From the NCBI GenBank assembly GCA_026417175.1, contig JAOADT010000002.1, forward strand, positions 22,052 to 86,051: a stretch of 64,000 nt of DNA, read 5' to 3'. Shown here in pieces: positions 52,158 through 61,849 of this stretch (position 1 is the stretch's first letter; every line of letters starts with the position of its first letter). The notes beneath the pieces were generated by a model. That model had not been told where the DNA came from. It worked only from the letters and a program-made list of their open reading frames with translations, and searched no databases. Source of the DNA: Deltaproteobacteria bacterium. Lineage in GTDB: Bacteria > Desulfobacterota > Syntrophorhabdia > Syntrophorhabdales > JANXAF01. Position numbers and translations under genes: made by a program.

Positions 52158-53082
52158 GTAGTATGATACCTCCTACAACCATGAAAATGGACGATAATAA
52201 CATCAAATAAAGTGACTCTTTTATAAGACCCAATTTTATGTCTTTTTTCTCTTCTCCTATATAGGGCTTAAAACTTAACTTTCCACCGTAATACTGGGGA
52301 CCAGATATTCTGATCCCTAAAGCTCCTGCCATGGCCGCTTCGGGATATCCGCTATTTGGAGAAGGATGCCACGAACCTTGCTTAAAAAAAGTCTTAAGCG
52401 ACATTAGAAAAACTGAAAGGGATCTATAATATATAAGCGAGGAAAGCGAAATGAGAAATGCAGCAAGCCTTGCAGGGACATATCCAAAAACATCATCAAG
52501 TTTTGCAGAAAAAAAACCAAAGTGTAAGTATTTTTCATTTTTATACCCAACCATCGAGTCAAGCGTGTTTACGGCTTTATAAAGCATCGCTAGCACAGGA
52601 CCACCTATTATTAGGTAGAAAAGTGGGGCAACTACCCCGTCATTTGTATTTTCAGAGATACTTTCTACTGTAGATTTTATAATCTCTTTCTCATCCATGT
52701 GTTCCACATCTCTGCCAACGATCATTGAAAGAGCCTTTTTTGCACCATCCAAATCTTGTAGCTCTAGTTTTTTGTAAATTGCCATTCCATGGTCATAAAG
52801 ATCTCTCGTAGACAAAGTAAAATATGAAAGAAGCATAAATAAAGGTACTCTTACGTATTCACCTAGTTTTTCAGAAACGTAAAGGATAAAGGAAGTAGAT
52901 CCCATAGCAAAAAAAATAATAGAAATTGCCATAAATCCACCTTTTATTCGAAGCGTAATCTCCTTCCCGCCTCTATTCATTCTTTTGTCCAGAAAAGATA
53001 TGAGTTTCCCCATTATCTTAACTGGATGGGGGATCCACCTTGGATCACCAAGAAGAAGGTCCAGAATGTATGGTACTAGAAT
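52147..53082 (-). CDS. cbiB: adenosylcobinamide-phosphate synthase (CbiB/CobD)
   Basis: Frame extends upstream of ATG 53013 with conserved ILVPYILDLLLGDPRWIPHPVKIMGKLISF; NTNDGVVAPLFY, DSMVGYKNEKY. Likely non-canonical start (ATT 53082). Confidence 0.88.
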   Translation of the reverse strand: MLVPYILDLLLGDPRWIPHPVKIMGKLISFLDKRMNRGGKEITLRIKGGFMAISIIFFAMGSTSFILYVSEKLGEYVRVPLFMLLSYFTLSTRDLYDHGMAIYKKLELQDLDGAKKALSMIVGRDVEHMDEKEIIKSTVESISENTNDGVVAPLFYLIIGGPVLAMLYKAVNTLDSMVGYKNEKYLHFGFFSAKLDDVFGYVPARLAAFLISLSSLIYYRSLSVFLMSLKTFFKQGSWHPSPNSGYPEAAMAGALGIRISGPQYYGGKLSFKPYIGEEKKDIKLGLIKESLYLMLLSSIFMVVGGIILHGI

Positions 53083-54989
53083 GTTAACTTTATCCCTCCT
53101 TTTAAAACCCTTCCTTCAGTACCGTATCCCCATACCTCGTAGTAATGCTTGTCAAACATGTTCTCGACCCTTCCAAAAACTAATAAATTTTTATTAATCC
53201 TGTAGTCTACTGAACCTCCAAATACTGTGTATCCGCCCATCTTTCTTCCTCTTCCGGTATTGTTGTATCTTTCTCCTATGTACTGGCATTCTAACCCAAA
53301 GGAAGCTCTGTCAAGAACACGATATTGAAAGGCTGCATCAAATTTGTGTTTTGGTCTTCTTGGCAAAGGTTCATCGGCTTCTTTGTCTCTCGCATGACAA
53401 AGAGTGTATCCGAGAGTAAAATTTAAAGACTCTGTAAGCGTCCCACTCAAGGTAAATTCAAAACCTTTCGTCTCTGCTTTGCCTACGTTTTTGAATCCGT
53501 AGTAGACCCATAAAACCGGATCGTAGTCGAATATTATAAGATCCTTTACGTAGTTCTCGAAATATGTCACACCTAGCGACATTCGGTCTTTAAAAAACAT
53601 TTGCTCTAACCCGATCTCGTAAGATTTAGTTTTCTCTGGTTTTAAATCTTTGTTTCCAACAGGTCCCATAAACGGGTCAGCAGGGGCAAATAGCTGATAT
53701 ACAGTCGGTGCCTTAAAGCCGGTAGAATAAGACCCTTTAAGCCTAGTTCTTGTCTCGCTAATAGATAGACTTGGCGCAATTCTGAATGTTGTTTCCGTCC
53801 CAAATCTTGAATGATCATCGGTTCTTATACCTATTATTCCCTGAACCCTATCTTTAATATCAAACCTATCTTGGACATACAAAGATATAGTGTGCGTGCT
53901 TTTTTTCGGCATGATATCTTTTCCCCATGAACTTAAAGATTCGTATTTAGCGTTCTCTCTTTCGTATTCTATACCGAAAACAATTTCATTGTCAGATCGA
54001 ATCACCATGTTATTTTGCCACTCTATTTTCTCGATGGCTCCCTCATACGAATAACGGGACCAAAATGTTCTTACAGGATCTGGATCGTTTTCGTAGTTCC
54101 GATACATATCGTTAACTCCATACGATAATTTTTGAGTCCACTTACCATCGAATAGTTTGATATCTAAGCTTCCTTTTAGCACTAGATTTTTAAGCCTGGA
54201 ATCGTAATTAGGATCATCTCCTTTTGGGCCTGCCCCGTAATCTAGCTCCTTATAAGAATTTATGTGGTTCAAGAGAAAGTGTATCCCAATGTTTTCATTC
54301 GGCTTAACTTGAATCTTCGAGAAAAGAGTGGAATTCCTGTAACTGTCCTTTTCATCATTTCCAAATCTTTTATCTGCAGAAGAGATGCCCTTTGAGTCCT
54401 CGCGTGTAAAAGACAGAAAATAGTTAATTTTCTCCGTACCACCTGACAGCGAACCAGATTCTCGGAAAGTCGAATGACTCGCTGCCGAAGAAGTAAGAGA
54501 AAAAGTGGGTTTGCCCTTTCCTGTTTTTGTTACAATATTGACCACACCGGCTATAGCGTCAGATCCATAGGAGAGACTTTGAGCGCCTTTTAGAATTTCT
54601 ATCCTTTCTACATTTTCAAGCAAAAAGTGTCCAAAATCGAACGACCTATTCGATGAAGTCGGATCGTTTAATTCCATCCCATCTAGAAGCACCAGAGTAT
54701 GCTCACTATTCATACCTCTAATAAAAAGACCTGTTAAAGCGCCTTTTCCACCGGATCGCGTCAAATTCAACCCTGGCAATGTACCTAATGCGTCCTTCGC
54801 GTAATCTAAATGCCTTAATTCAATCTCTTCACTTGTTATCACATTTACTGAGCCCTGAGTCAAAGAGGCTGGGACTGTTACTTTCTCTGCACTTATAATT
54901 ATTGTTTCAAGCTTGTGAATCTCTTGCGAAAAAAGCAATTGGGGCAAAAAGGCAAAAATAAAAATTAGAATTACCGAGAAGTAGATCAT
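53076..54989 (-). CDS. btuB: TonB-dependent vitamin B12 outer-membrane receptor
   Basis: Signal peptide from ATG 54989 with GGAGG SD; plug domain LGTLPGLNLTRSGGKGALTGLFIRGMNSEHTLVLLDGMELNDPTSS; C-terminal GGIKLTF; downstream of cobalamin riboswitch. Confidence 0.93.
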   Translation of the reverse strand: MIYFSVILIFIFAFLPQLLFSQEIHKLETIIISAEKVTVPASLTQGSVNVITSEEIELRHLDYAKDALGTLPGLNLTRSGGKGALTGLFIRGMNSEHTLVLLDGMELNDPTSSNRSFDFGHFLLENVERIEILKGAQSLSYGSDAIAGVVNIVTKTGKGKPTFSLTSSAASHSTFRESGSLSGGTEKINYFLSFTREDSKGISSADKRFGNDEKDSYRNSTLFSKIQVKPNENIGIHFLLNHINSYKELDYGAGPKGDDPNYDSRLKNLVLKGSLDIKLFDGKWTQKLSYGVNDMYRNYENDPDPVRTFWSRYSYEGAIEKIEWQNNMVIRSDNEIVFGIEYERENAKYESLSSWGKDIMPKKSTHTISLYVQDRFDIKDRVQGIIGIRTDDHSRFGTETTFRIAPSLSISETRTRLKGSYSTGFKAPTVYQLFAPADPFMGPVGNKDLKPEKTKSYEIGLEQMFFKDRMSLGVTYFENYVKDLIIFDYDPVLWVYYGFKNVGKAETKGFEFTLSGTLTESLNFTLGYTLCHARDKEADEPLPRRPKHKFDAAFQYRVLDRASFGLECQYIGERYNNTGRGRKMGGYTVFGGSVDYRINKNLLVFGRVENMFDKHYYEVWGYGTEGRVLKGGIKLTF

Positions 54990-55024
54990 TAGACACCTCC
55001 TTATCCGCGTAAGGATCAGTGCCA

Positions 55025-55195
55025 ATTGAAGGTTCTGCCCAAGGTTTCCTGGCTTAGGGATTTAACCTTCACGCCTTCCCATATAGGTGTTACCCTATAC
55101 AGTGGCACATGTGTGAAGGCCTTAAACCCATCACAGTTGCGGGACAGCGGGGGATTTTCACCCCTCTTCCCTTGAAAGCAAAACCCAATTGACGC
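55025..55195 (-). ncRNA. cobalamin (AdoCbl) riboswitch
   Basis: Reverse strand contains GGGGTGAAAATCCCCCGCTGTCCCGCAACTGTGATGG...GCCACTG...GGGAAGGC...AAGCCAGGAAACCTTGGGCAGAACC, matching B12 element conserved segments. Confidence 0.95.
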
Positions 55196-55199
55196 CCTT

Positions 55200-56567
55200 T
55201 TACTTACCAGTTTTTTTTATATCAGTCAAGGAAAATAAAACTTTGAGCCACTCCTTCATCTTTTGCAATGTTTTTGTGAGATCCCACCTTCCTCCATCGA
55301 ATACCCCATAGTCTGCTCCACCCATGGCGGATGCCAGTCTAACAGAATTGGCATAAAAGAGCCATTGCTCAACCCATAGTCTTTCCAGTAGCTCGTTAAA
55401 AATCCCGTCCGCCATTTTTGCCTGTCCGCTATCCCATGAGGACAGGAGTATCTCTGTTGATTTTCTCGTAATTTCGTTAGTAGTTGTGATAGCCTCATCT
55501 AATTTTAAAAAGTGTCTCTCTATAAAGGAAGTTGCATGGCATACAGAGCATATAGATTTCATGGTGTTTCTTCTTTGGGTTTGCTCTTCCTTGCTAATCA
55601 AATATTCTTGAACAGGCTCGCCACTAAGCTCGGAAAGAAGCGGTAGATCTGCCCTATTCTTTACTCTATACGTCTCGGGAGACTTTGGATATGCCGTTGC
55701 GTAAGGAATTCCAAAGAGACGATGACTCAACCTGTCAGCCACCATATGGGTCCTTTTTGCTACAATTTCACCATTTTTTCTCACTTCACTCATATGGCAA
55801 GTAGCGCACGTAGGAGCATAATAGTCTTTCCCAGGGGTCCATGTTCTGGAACAGAAATTCCAATCATTCTTTTTGGATGAATATATAATCCCGTGCTTAC
55901 TCACCGTGTAAATTTTATATGCTGGTACATCAGGGCCTTTATGGCATCTTGAGCAGGTTTCAGGCTTTCTAGCTATCTCTACTGAGAAGCTATGTCTAGG
56001 GTGACAGGCTGAGCATGATCCTTTGGAACCGTCAGGATTCAGTCGACCAACACCTGTGTTTGGCCATCCATCTATCCACAAAAATTCCATAATTCCAAAA
56101 GGTGTTTCTCTCTTTTTTACGCCTTTCACTTCGAGCTTCGTACCATGACATGAAAGACAAGAGTCTTCTTCAGTTAAAGGACGTCCTTCAAAGTGGTTTA
56201 CATTTTTTATAAGTTCTTTAAAAAGACTATTGTAAATTAGGTTTCCATAAGCATAGGACATTATGTTACCCTCATACTCTTTTACCTCTTCTGGATGGCA
56301 TCTTTTACAATTTTCGGGCGTCGGAATACTGTGAATCCTAAAACCGTTGTGAGAGAAGGTGTCAGACCTTTCTTTTCCCGTGTGACAGTCAGTACAACCA
56401 ACTCGAGCTACTGTGAAATGCTTTGATATCCTCCAATCATTAACTATTCCAGGTGTTATTATCCCGTGACATTCAAGACAAGCTTTCAGAGTCTCGTCAG
56501 TCCAATCTTTTGCCTCCAGAAAAGAATAACAAAGTATGAGGATTACTACTGCAAATCCAAACTTCAT
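55200..56567 (-). CDS. octaheme c-type cytochrome, hydroxylamine oxidoreductase-like family
   Basis: Eight CxxCH motifs (CLECH, CTDCH, CKRCH, CLSCH, CSACH, CSRCH, CATCH, CSVCH), signal peptide, HAO-type C-terminal helical region. Confidence 0.82.
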   Translation of the reverse strand: MKFGFAVVILILCYSFLEAKDWTDETLKACLECHGIITPGIVNDWRISKHFTVARVGCTDCHTGKERSDTFSHNGFRIHSIPTPENCKRCHPEEVKEYEGNIMSYAYGNLIYNSLFKELIKNVNHFEGRPLTEEDSCLSCHGTKLEVKGVKKRETPFGIMEFLWIDGWPNTGVGRLNPDGSKGSCSACHPRHSFSVEIARKPETCSRCHKGPDVPAYKIYTVSKHGIIYSSKKNDWNFCSRTWTPGKDYYAPTCATCHMSEVRKNGEIVAKRTHMVADRLSHRLFGIPYATAYPKSPETYRVKNRADLPLLSELSGEPVQEYLISKEEQTQRRNTMKSICSVCHATSFIERHFLKLDEAITTTNEITRKSTEILLSSWDSGQAKMADGIFNELLERLWVEQWLFYANSVRLASAMGGADYGVFDGGRWDLTKTLQKMKEWLKVLFSLTDIKKTGK

Positions 56568-59251
56568 GTGATCTTCCCCCTTTTTAATCTCTTTCTTAAA
56601 TATTTATCAATTTCAACGACTATGACAACGGATAAGGACACAATTACTATTTGAACCCAATCATTTATGGCAATTGGTTTAGTTCTGAATACCCATTGAA
56701 AAGCGGAAGAATATATAAAAGCAAGTTGGGCAAAAAAAGAGGCGATTAGACTGAAAAAAAGAAAAGGGTTGGTAAACGGATTAATTTTAAAAATTGATTC
56801 GTGCTCTGACCTACTGTTCCAAGCCTGGAAGAACTGAAAAAAAACCATAGTGGTGACTGCAACTGTTCTTGCTTTTTCAAGCGACCCCCCGGTCTTGAGT
56901 GCCAAGACATAATTGAAAATAACTCCAACTGATATGAGCATCCCAACAATAATCGTTCTTTGGATTAAAAGTCTGGACATTATTCCTTCCTTGGGATGTC
57001 TCGGAGGTCTTTTAAGCACATATGCCTCACCAGGCTCAAATGCAAGAGCCACGTCTTGTAATCCATTGGTCACAAGATTAACCCAGAGAAGTTGAGCTGC
57101 TACATAGGGAATGGGTAAACCCATAATCATCGCCATACCTATGGAAATGATAGATGCAAGCCCCGTTGGTATTAAAAAAAAGGTGACCTTTCTAATGTTG
57201 TCAAAAACTATTCTCCCTTCCTTTACGGCCATAAATATACTGACAAAATTGTCGTCAGTGAGTATCATGTCCGAAGCCTCCTTTGCCACGTCTGTTCCAC
57301 TTTTCCCCATTGCGACACCGATATGGGCTGATTTTAAAGCAGGGGCGTCGTTTACGCCATCGCCTGTAATTGCGACTATTTCTCCACGCCTTTTCAGCTG
57401 TTCCACAATTCTCAACTTGTGTTCAGGAGACACCCTTGCGTAAATCTGTACATTTCTTACCTTTTCAAATAACTCTTCGTCACTCATCTTCTCCATATCT
57501 CTCCCGGTAATTACTTCTGAATCTCTATCCCCAATTCCCAACATCTCGCCTACGGCTCTGGCAGTAGCAGCATGATCTCCAGTAATCATGATTACCCTAA
57601 TTCCAGCCTCCTTACAGCCTTTTATAGCCTCCCGCGCTTCAGGTCTCGGCGGATCTATCATTCCTTGAAGTCCAACAAAAATAAGTCCATTGATTTCGTC
57701 ACACTTTTCAACTTCTTTACATCGAAACTCTCTTATCTCCTCTTGCACCTCCCGGTACGCGAAGGCCAAAACCCTTTGCCCATTCTTTGCCAATTCATGT
57801 GCAACATCAGATATGATCTGTCGATCCAACAGATTGTTGAAACTATCACGAACGCACATTTCTAGGACTTTTTCCGGAGCCCCTTTCACAAATATGTACT
57901 TTTTTCCGTTGTGTTCATGAAGGGATGCCATATAGCCTCTTTCAGATTCGAAAGGTATGACAGATATCTGCTTATATGTGTTTTTTTCTTCATCCGGATT
58001 GAGACCCCCTTTTATGGCTGCCACAATTAGAGCCCCTTCCGTAGGATCTCCTCTGACTACGTAATTTCCATCCTCAAGGTCTAAGGATGATTCATTACAG
58101 AGTAAGCCTATTCTTAAAGGTAAGAGGAGTTCGATTCTATCTTTAGCTAAAACTTTCTTACCTTCGTATAGAATGTCACCTAAAGGTTTGTAACCTGTAC
58201 CGTCTACAAAGTACATGTTTCTTCCGTCGAAGATGCTCTTAACTGTCATCTCATTTTTTGTTAGAGTCCCTGTTTTATCTGAACCAATGACAGTGGTACT
58301 ACCTAAGGTCTCAACAGCGTGTAGTTTTCTGACAATTGCATTATTCTTTGCCATTCTCGCAACCCCAACTGCTAGTGCAATTGTGACCACGACTGGTAAC
58401 CCTTCCGGTATTGCGGCCACAGCAGCTGCTACTGCTACCATAAACATGGCTTGAACCTTTTCTCCTGTAACTAGCCCGGCAGCAAAAAGTCCTAAAGAGG
58501 CACCTAAAACCAAAAACCCAATTCCGTTAGCAAATCTTTTGATCTTTTCTTGAAGAGGAGCCTCTATTCTTTCAGCCTCTTCAATTTGTTTGGCAATTCT
58601 GCCAAGTACAGTGTTTTTTCCAGTTTCAACAACAACTCCCTTCGCCCTTCCACTTACAACTATGGTTCCCATAAAAGCCATGTTTTTTTGATCGCCATAT
58701 GTAAGATTTTCTTCTTCTATCCTGTGACTATGTTTTTCAACAGGAATTGATTCTCCTGTCAGGATTGATTCATCTATTTTTAATTCAACCGTACTTATGA
58801 GTCTTACATCAGCAGGAACCCTGATTCCGGAGTAAAGAAGAATTATATCCCCCGGAACAAGTTCTTCGCTAGTAATTTCCTTTTCGAGTCCATCCCTCAA
58901 CACCTTTGCTCGAGGAATGATCATCTTTTTTAATGCTCTTACGCTTTGTTCTGCCTTGTACTCCTGAAAGTAACCAATAATTGCATTTAAAGTGACAACT
59001 GCGAGTATGACAAAACTATCTATATACTCTCCCAAAAGTACTGCTATACTTCCGGCTATAAGCAAGACGTATATCAGTGGACTTGCGAATTGATGAATAA
59101 ATATTTTTATGTGACTTACCTTTTTTTCTTCCGGCAGTCGATTTGGACCATAGAGATGAAGTCTATATCTTACCTCATCGGATGTAAGACCATAATCGGT
59201 GGTATTTAGCGTATTGTAAATCTCATGAGGTGTCAGACGGTACCAGTCCAT
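56564..59251 (-). CDS. cation-transporting P-type ATPase (P-II, Ca2+-type)
   Basis: AIPEGLPVVVTIALAVGVARMAKNNAIVRKLHAVETLGSTTVIGSDKTGTLTKNEM, GDGVNDAPALKSAHIGVAMG. Confidence 0.92.
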   Translation of the reverse strand: MDWYRLTPHEIYNTLNTTDYGLTSDEVRYRLHLYGPNRLPEEKKVSHIKIFIHQFASPLIYVLLIAGSIAVLLGEYIDSFVILAVVTLNAIIGYFQEYKAEQSVRALKKMIIPRAKVLRDGLEKEITSEELVPGDIILLYSGIRVPADVRLISTVELKIDESILTGESIPVEKHSHRIEEENLTYGDQKNMAFMGTIVVSGRAKGVVVETGKNTVLGRIAKQIEEAERIEAPLQEKIKRFANGIGFLVLGASLGLFAAGLVTGEKVQAMFMVAVAAAVAAIPEGLPVVVTIALAVGVARMAKNNAIVRKLHAVETLGSTTVIGSDKTGTLTKNEMTVKSIFDGRNMYFVDGTGYKPLGDILYEGKKVLAKDRIELLLPLRIGLLCNESSLDLEDGNYVVRGDPTEGALIVAAIKGGLNPDEEKNTYKQISVIPFESERGYMASLHEHNGKKYIFVKGAPEKVLEMCVRDSFNNLLDRQIISDVAHELAKNGQRVLAFAYREVQEEIREFRCKEVEKCDEINGLIFVGLQGMIDPPRPEAREAIKGCKEAGIRVIMITGDHAATARAVGEMLGIGDRDSEVITGRDMEKMSDEELFEKVRNVQIYARVSPEHKLRIVEQLKRRGEIVAITGDGVNDAPALKSAHIGVAMGKSGTDVAKEASDMILTDDNFVSIFMAVKEGRIVFDNIRKVTFFLIPTGLASIISIGMAMIMGLPIPYVAAQLLWVNLVTNGLQDVALAFEPGEAYVLKRPPRHPKEGIMSRLLIQRTIIVGMLISVGVIFNYVLALKTGGSLEKARTVAVTTMVFFQFFQAWNSRSEHESIFKINPFTNPFLFFSLIASFFAQLAFIYSSAFQWVFRTKPIAINDWVQIVIVSLSVVIVVEIDKYLRKRLKRGKIT

Positions 59252-59263
59252 CTAACTCATGTT

Positions 59264-60412
59264 TTAACTTATACCGAAAATTGGAAAGACGTTTTTTCTT
59301 ATAAAATTCACAACATCTTCTGCGGCCTTTAGGCGCATGCTTTTATTGCTAGCATTATTTTCTACGTTTTCCTCTCTTAGAAAGAATGGCAAGTCTACTT
59401 CTGGTCCATACATCATTCCACCTACCACTCCTGCAAATTGATCCACTATTTTTCTCTTAGTAAAGACAGAATAGGCGACAGCCCAGAGTGCCGGTGATTT
59501 ACTTATGCTGTAACCCCCAGCCCCTAATGCAACTAATTTATCGGCTAGTCCGTCAAGCTTCTCTAATGCATTTTTGAAGCCACGGGCTGTAATAGAAAGA
59601 TGAGACATGGGGTCATCCTTATGGAGATCTGCACCCACAAGAACTACAAGAAAGTCCGGAGAAAAAGTCTTAATCAATGGAGGCACAATAGATTCAAAAG
59701 CGTAAAGATACGTCTCGTCATCAGTTCCGTAAGCCAATGGAATATTTACATTATATCCATATCCTTCACCGTTACCTATTTCGCTCTCAGAACCTGTTCC
59801 CGGAAATAAAGTTACACCAGACTCATGGATTGAGATAGTAAGGACATCTTTATCTTCATAGAAAGCCTCCTGAATTCCGTTTCCGTGATGAGCATCCATA
59901 TCAAGAATAGCGAATCTCTTTCCCAATTTCTGAAAATACTTTCCAACAACTGCCACGTCGTTAAGATAGCAGAAACCCATAGCATGTCCCTTAAGAGCGT
60001 GATGGAAGCCACCTAAAGGATTAAATGCAAAACTTGCATTTCCCAAGACAATCTCGCGGAAGCATGTAAAAGTACATGCTACACAACCAAGAGAAAAATC
60101 AAACATTCCCTTGAATATCGGATTGTCGTCAGTGCCTATCCCTCTCCAAAATACTTCAAGATCGAAGGCTGAATCGGCCCTTTTGAGCGCCTGTATATAT
60201 TCTTTTTCATGGAACAGATAAAGTATATTTTCGTCTATCTCAAGAGGTTCAACTATTTTGTCAAATCTTTCGTCAAAGAGGCTGTATCGTCTGAGAAGTT
60301 CCGTAAATACACGAGCCCTTCTGGGTTTAAAAGGATGTGTTTCGTCGTAGAGAACCTCAGATAGTTTTTCTGAATAAGTGATCAGGTTTTTCTTATCTTT
60401 TTCAATTTGCAC
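59264..60412 (-). CDS. histone deacetylase/acetylpolyamine amidohydrolase/AcuC-family hydrolase
   Basis: GGFHHALKGHAMGFCYLNDVAVVGKYF, LDMDAHHGNGIQEAFYED, ISIHESG, VVLVGADLHKDDP. Confidence 0.9.
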   Translation of the reverse strand: MQIEKDKKNLITYSEKLSEVLYDETHPFKPRRARVFTELLRRYSLFDERFDKIVEPLEIDENILYLFHEKEYIQALKRADSAFDLEVFWRGIGTDDNPIFKGMFDFSLGCVACTFTCFREIVLGNASFAFNPLGGFHHALKGHAMGFCYLNDVAVVGKYFQKLGKRFAILDMDAHHGNGIQEAFYEDKDVLTISIHESGVTLFPGTGSESEIGNGEGYGYNVNIPLAYGTDDETYLYAFESIVPPLIKTFSPDFLVVLVGADLHKDDPMSHLSITARGFKNALEKLDGLADKLVALGAGGYSISKSPALWAVAYSVFTKRKIVDQFAGVVGGMMYGPEVDLPFFLREENVENNASNKSMRLKAAEDVVNFIRKNVFPIFGIS

Positions 60413-60628
60413 TCAGATATTTAACCCAGCAAACTAAAAAGAAGTCAAGTTAAAACCTTTTCGCGCTGAAAACAAAAGCCATCTTTTGTAGTCTAATTTA
60501 AACCCGACCCCTCGTTTCTTTTCAAATTACTTATGTCTTTATACACTGGGTGATTATTTTTGCACACCTAAGTTTAGAGAATATGCAACGACAGTTAAAT
60601 TGAAAAAGTGACAAATAAGAAAATTTCA

Positions 60629-61849
60629 TCAACTGTGATGCCTTTTTTCCAAATGACCGGTGTAAGTTATATATAAAAGATCTTCTAATTCTTTTGCAAT
60701 TTTTCGAAAAAGCCCTCCGTGGTGCTTTTGCGTTCCGAAAAGCTCTTCCCTCAATAAATTAGCCGCATGATTTTCGGTATTTTTCCAACTGATTGGCCCC
60801 TTACTTAAAAGTTCTCGTTCCATTATTAGAAGTTTTTTTGATTTGGACATGAACTCTTCAACCATTTCTTCTAGAACTTTAAATCTTTGGAATCCGAAAT
60901 ATTCAAGCTCTTTTTCATCTACCTTCATATAGATTTCTCTTAAAAGTACATACAGGGTGGAATACTCTAGACCCCTTATACCTCTTCTCCACATGAGTAG
61001 AAAATGGTTCCTCCAGTACCATAAAAAGTTTCTTCTTCCAAACTCGAATAAATCTTTAGCCATTCGATAAAGCTTTTTCGTTTTACGATTATAGTTGAAA
61101 TCCCTTTTAGATAAATATACATGGTCCCCAACCTGACCATTAAGATACTTCCATACGTTTGTGAGCACCATTAATCCTTTTGAATCAAATGGTGTATCCA
61201 AATGGACTAGAGATAGTAAAATCTTTCCATTCTCGTACTCCTCTTCTACAACGGCCGGCTCCATGTAAAGTCTTTTCGGATCTAAATTGATCCCGTAATT
61301 TTTCTCCCATCCTCCCCAATCAAAAAAATCTGCTCCGTGGTAGTCTCCTATACATACATCAGACGTAAAAGAAAAAGGATCTGGTTTTAAAAACCTTGCG
61401 ATCACCCCTCTATCTGTGGATAGCTGTGAAGGGTACCATGCATAAAAGCTGTAAGGTTTCTTAATGCCTTCCCATAACGGGTGTGGGTACAATTTGAGGT
61501 TTATTTTTCCGCTGAAACTAGGAATTCTATCGGTCGAAGACTTTCTCTTTATACTCACTAGATTCAGTCCTTCTTGAGTTGCAAGACCTGCGCCTCCACA
61601 AATTCCAAAGTATCTGCCCCCTTTTCTTATAAAATCCATAATAGCTTTTTTTCCTTCTTCTCCGAGGGAAGCGAGTTTGTTGGATGCCCATCCCCCAGGT
61701 ACGAATAAAAATGGTCTGCCCTCGAGGCCTCCTTTTTTTATTTCATTAGCCCTTACCAATTGAAAAGAGAGACGTGCCTTACAAAGGGCATAGTATGCCA
61801 TTACACCCCATAGTAGGGAATCGTCCCACAAAAAAGCGGGTAGACTCAA
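60629..61849 (-). CDS. BPL_N / glutamine amidotransferase-like domain protein with long C-terminal region
   Basis: FLFVPGGWASNKLASLGEEGKKAIMDFIRKGGRYFGICGGAGLATQEGLNLV. Confidence 0.7.
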   Translation of the reverse strand: MSLPAFLWDDSLLWGVMAYYALCKARLSFQLVRANEIKKGGLEGRPFLFVPGGWASNKLASLGEEGKKAIMDFIRKGGRYFGICGGAGLATQEGLNLVSIKRKSSTDRIPSFSGKINLKLYPHPLWEGIKKPYSFYAWYPSQLSTDRGVIARFLKPDPFSFTSDVCIGDYHGADFFDWGGWEKNYGINLDPKRLYMEPAVVEEEYENGKILLSLVHLDTPFDSKGLMVLTNVWKYLNGQVGDHVYLSKRDFNYNRKTKKLYRMAKDLFEFGRRNFLWYWRNHFLLMWRRGIRGLEYSTLYVLLREIYMKVDEKELEYFGFQRFKVLEEMVEEFMSKSKKLLIMERELLSKGPISWKNTENHAANLLREELFGTQKHHGGLFRKIAKELEDLLYITYTGHLEKRHHS

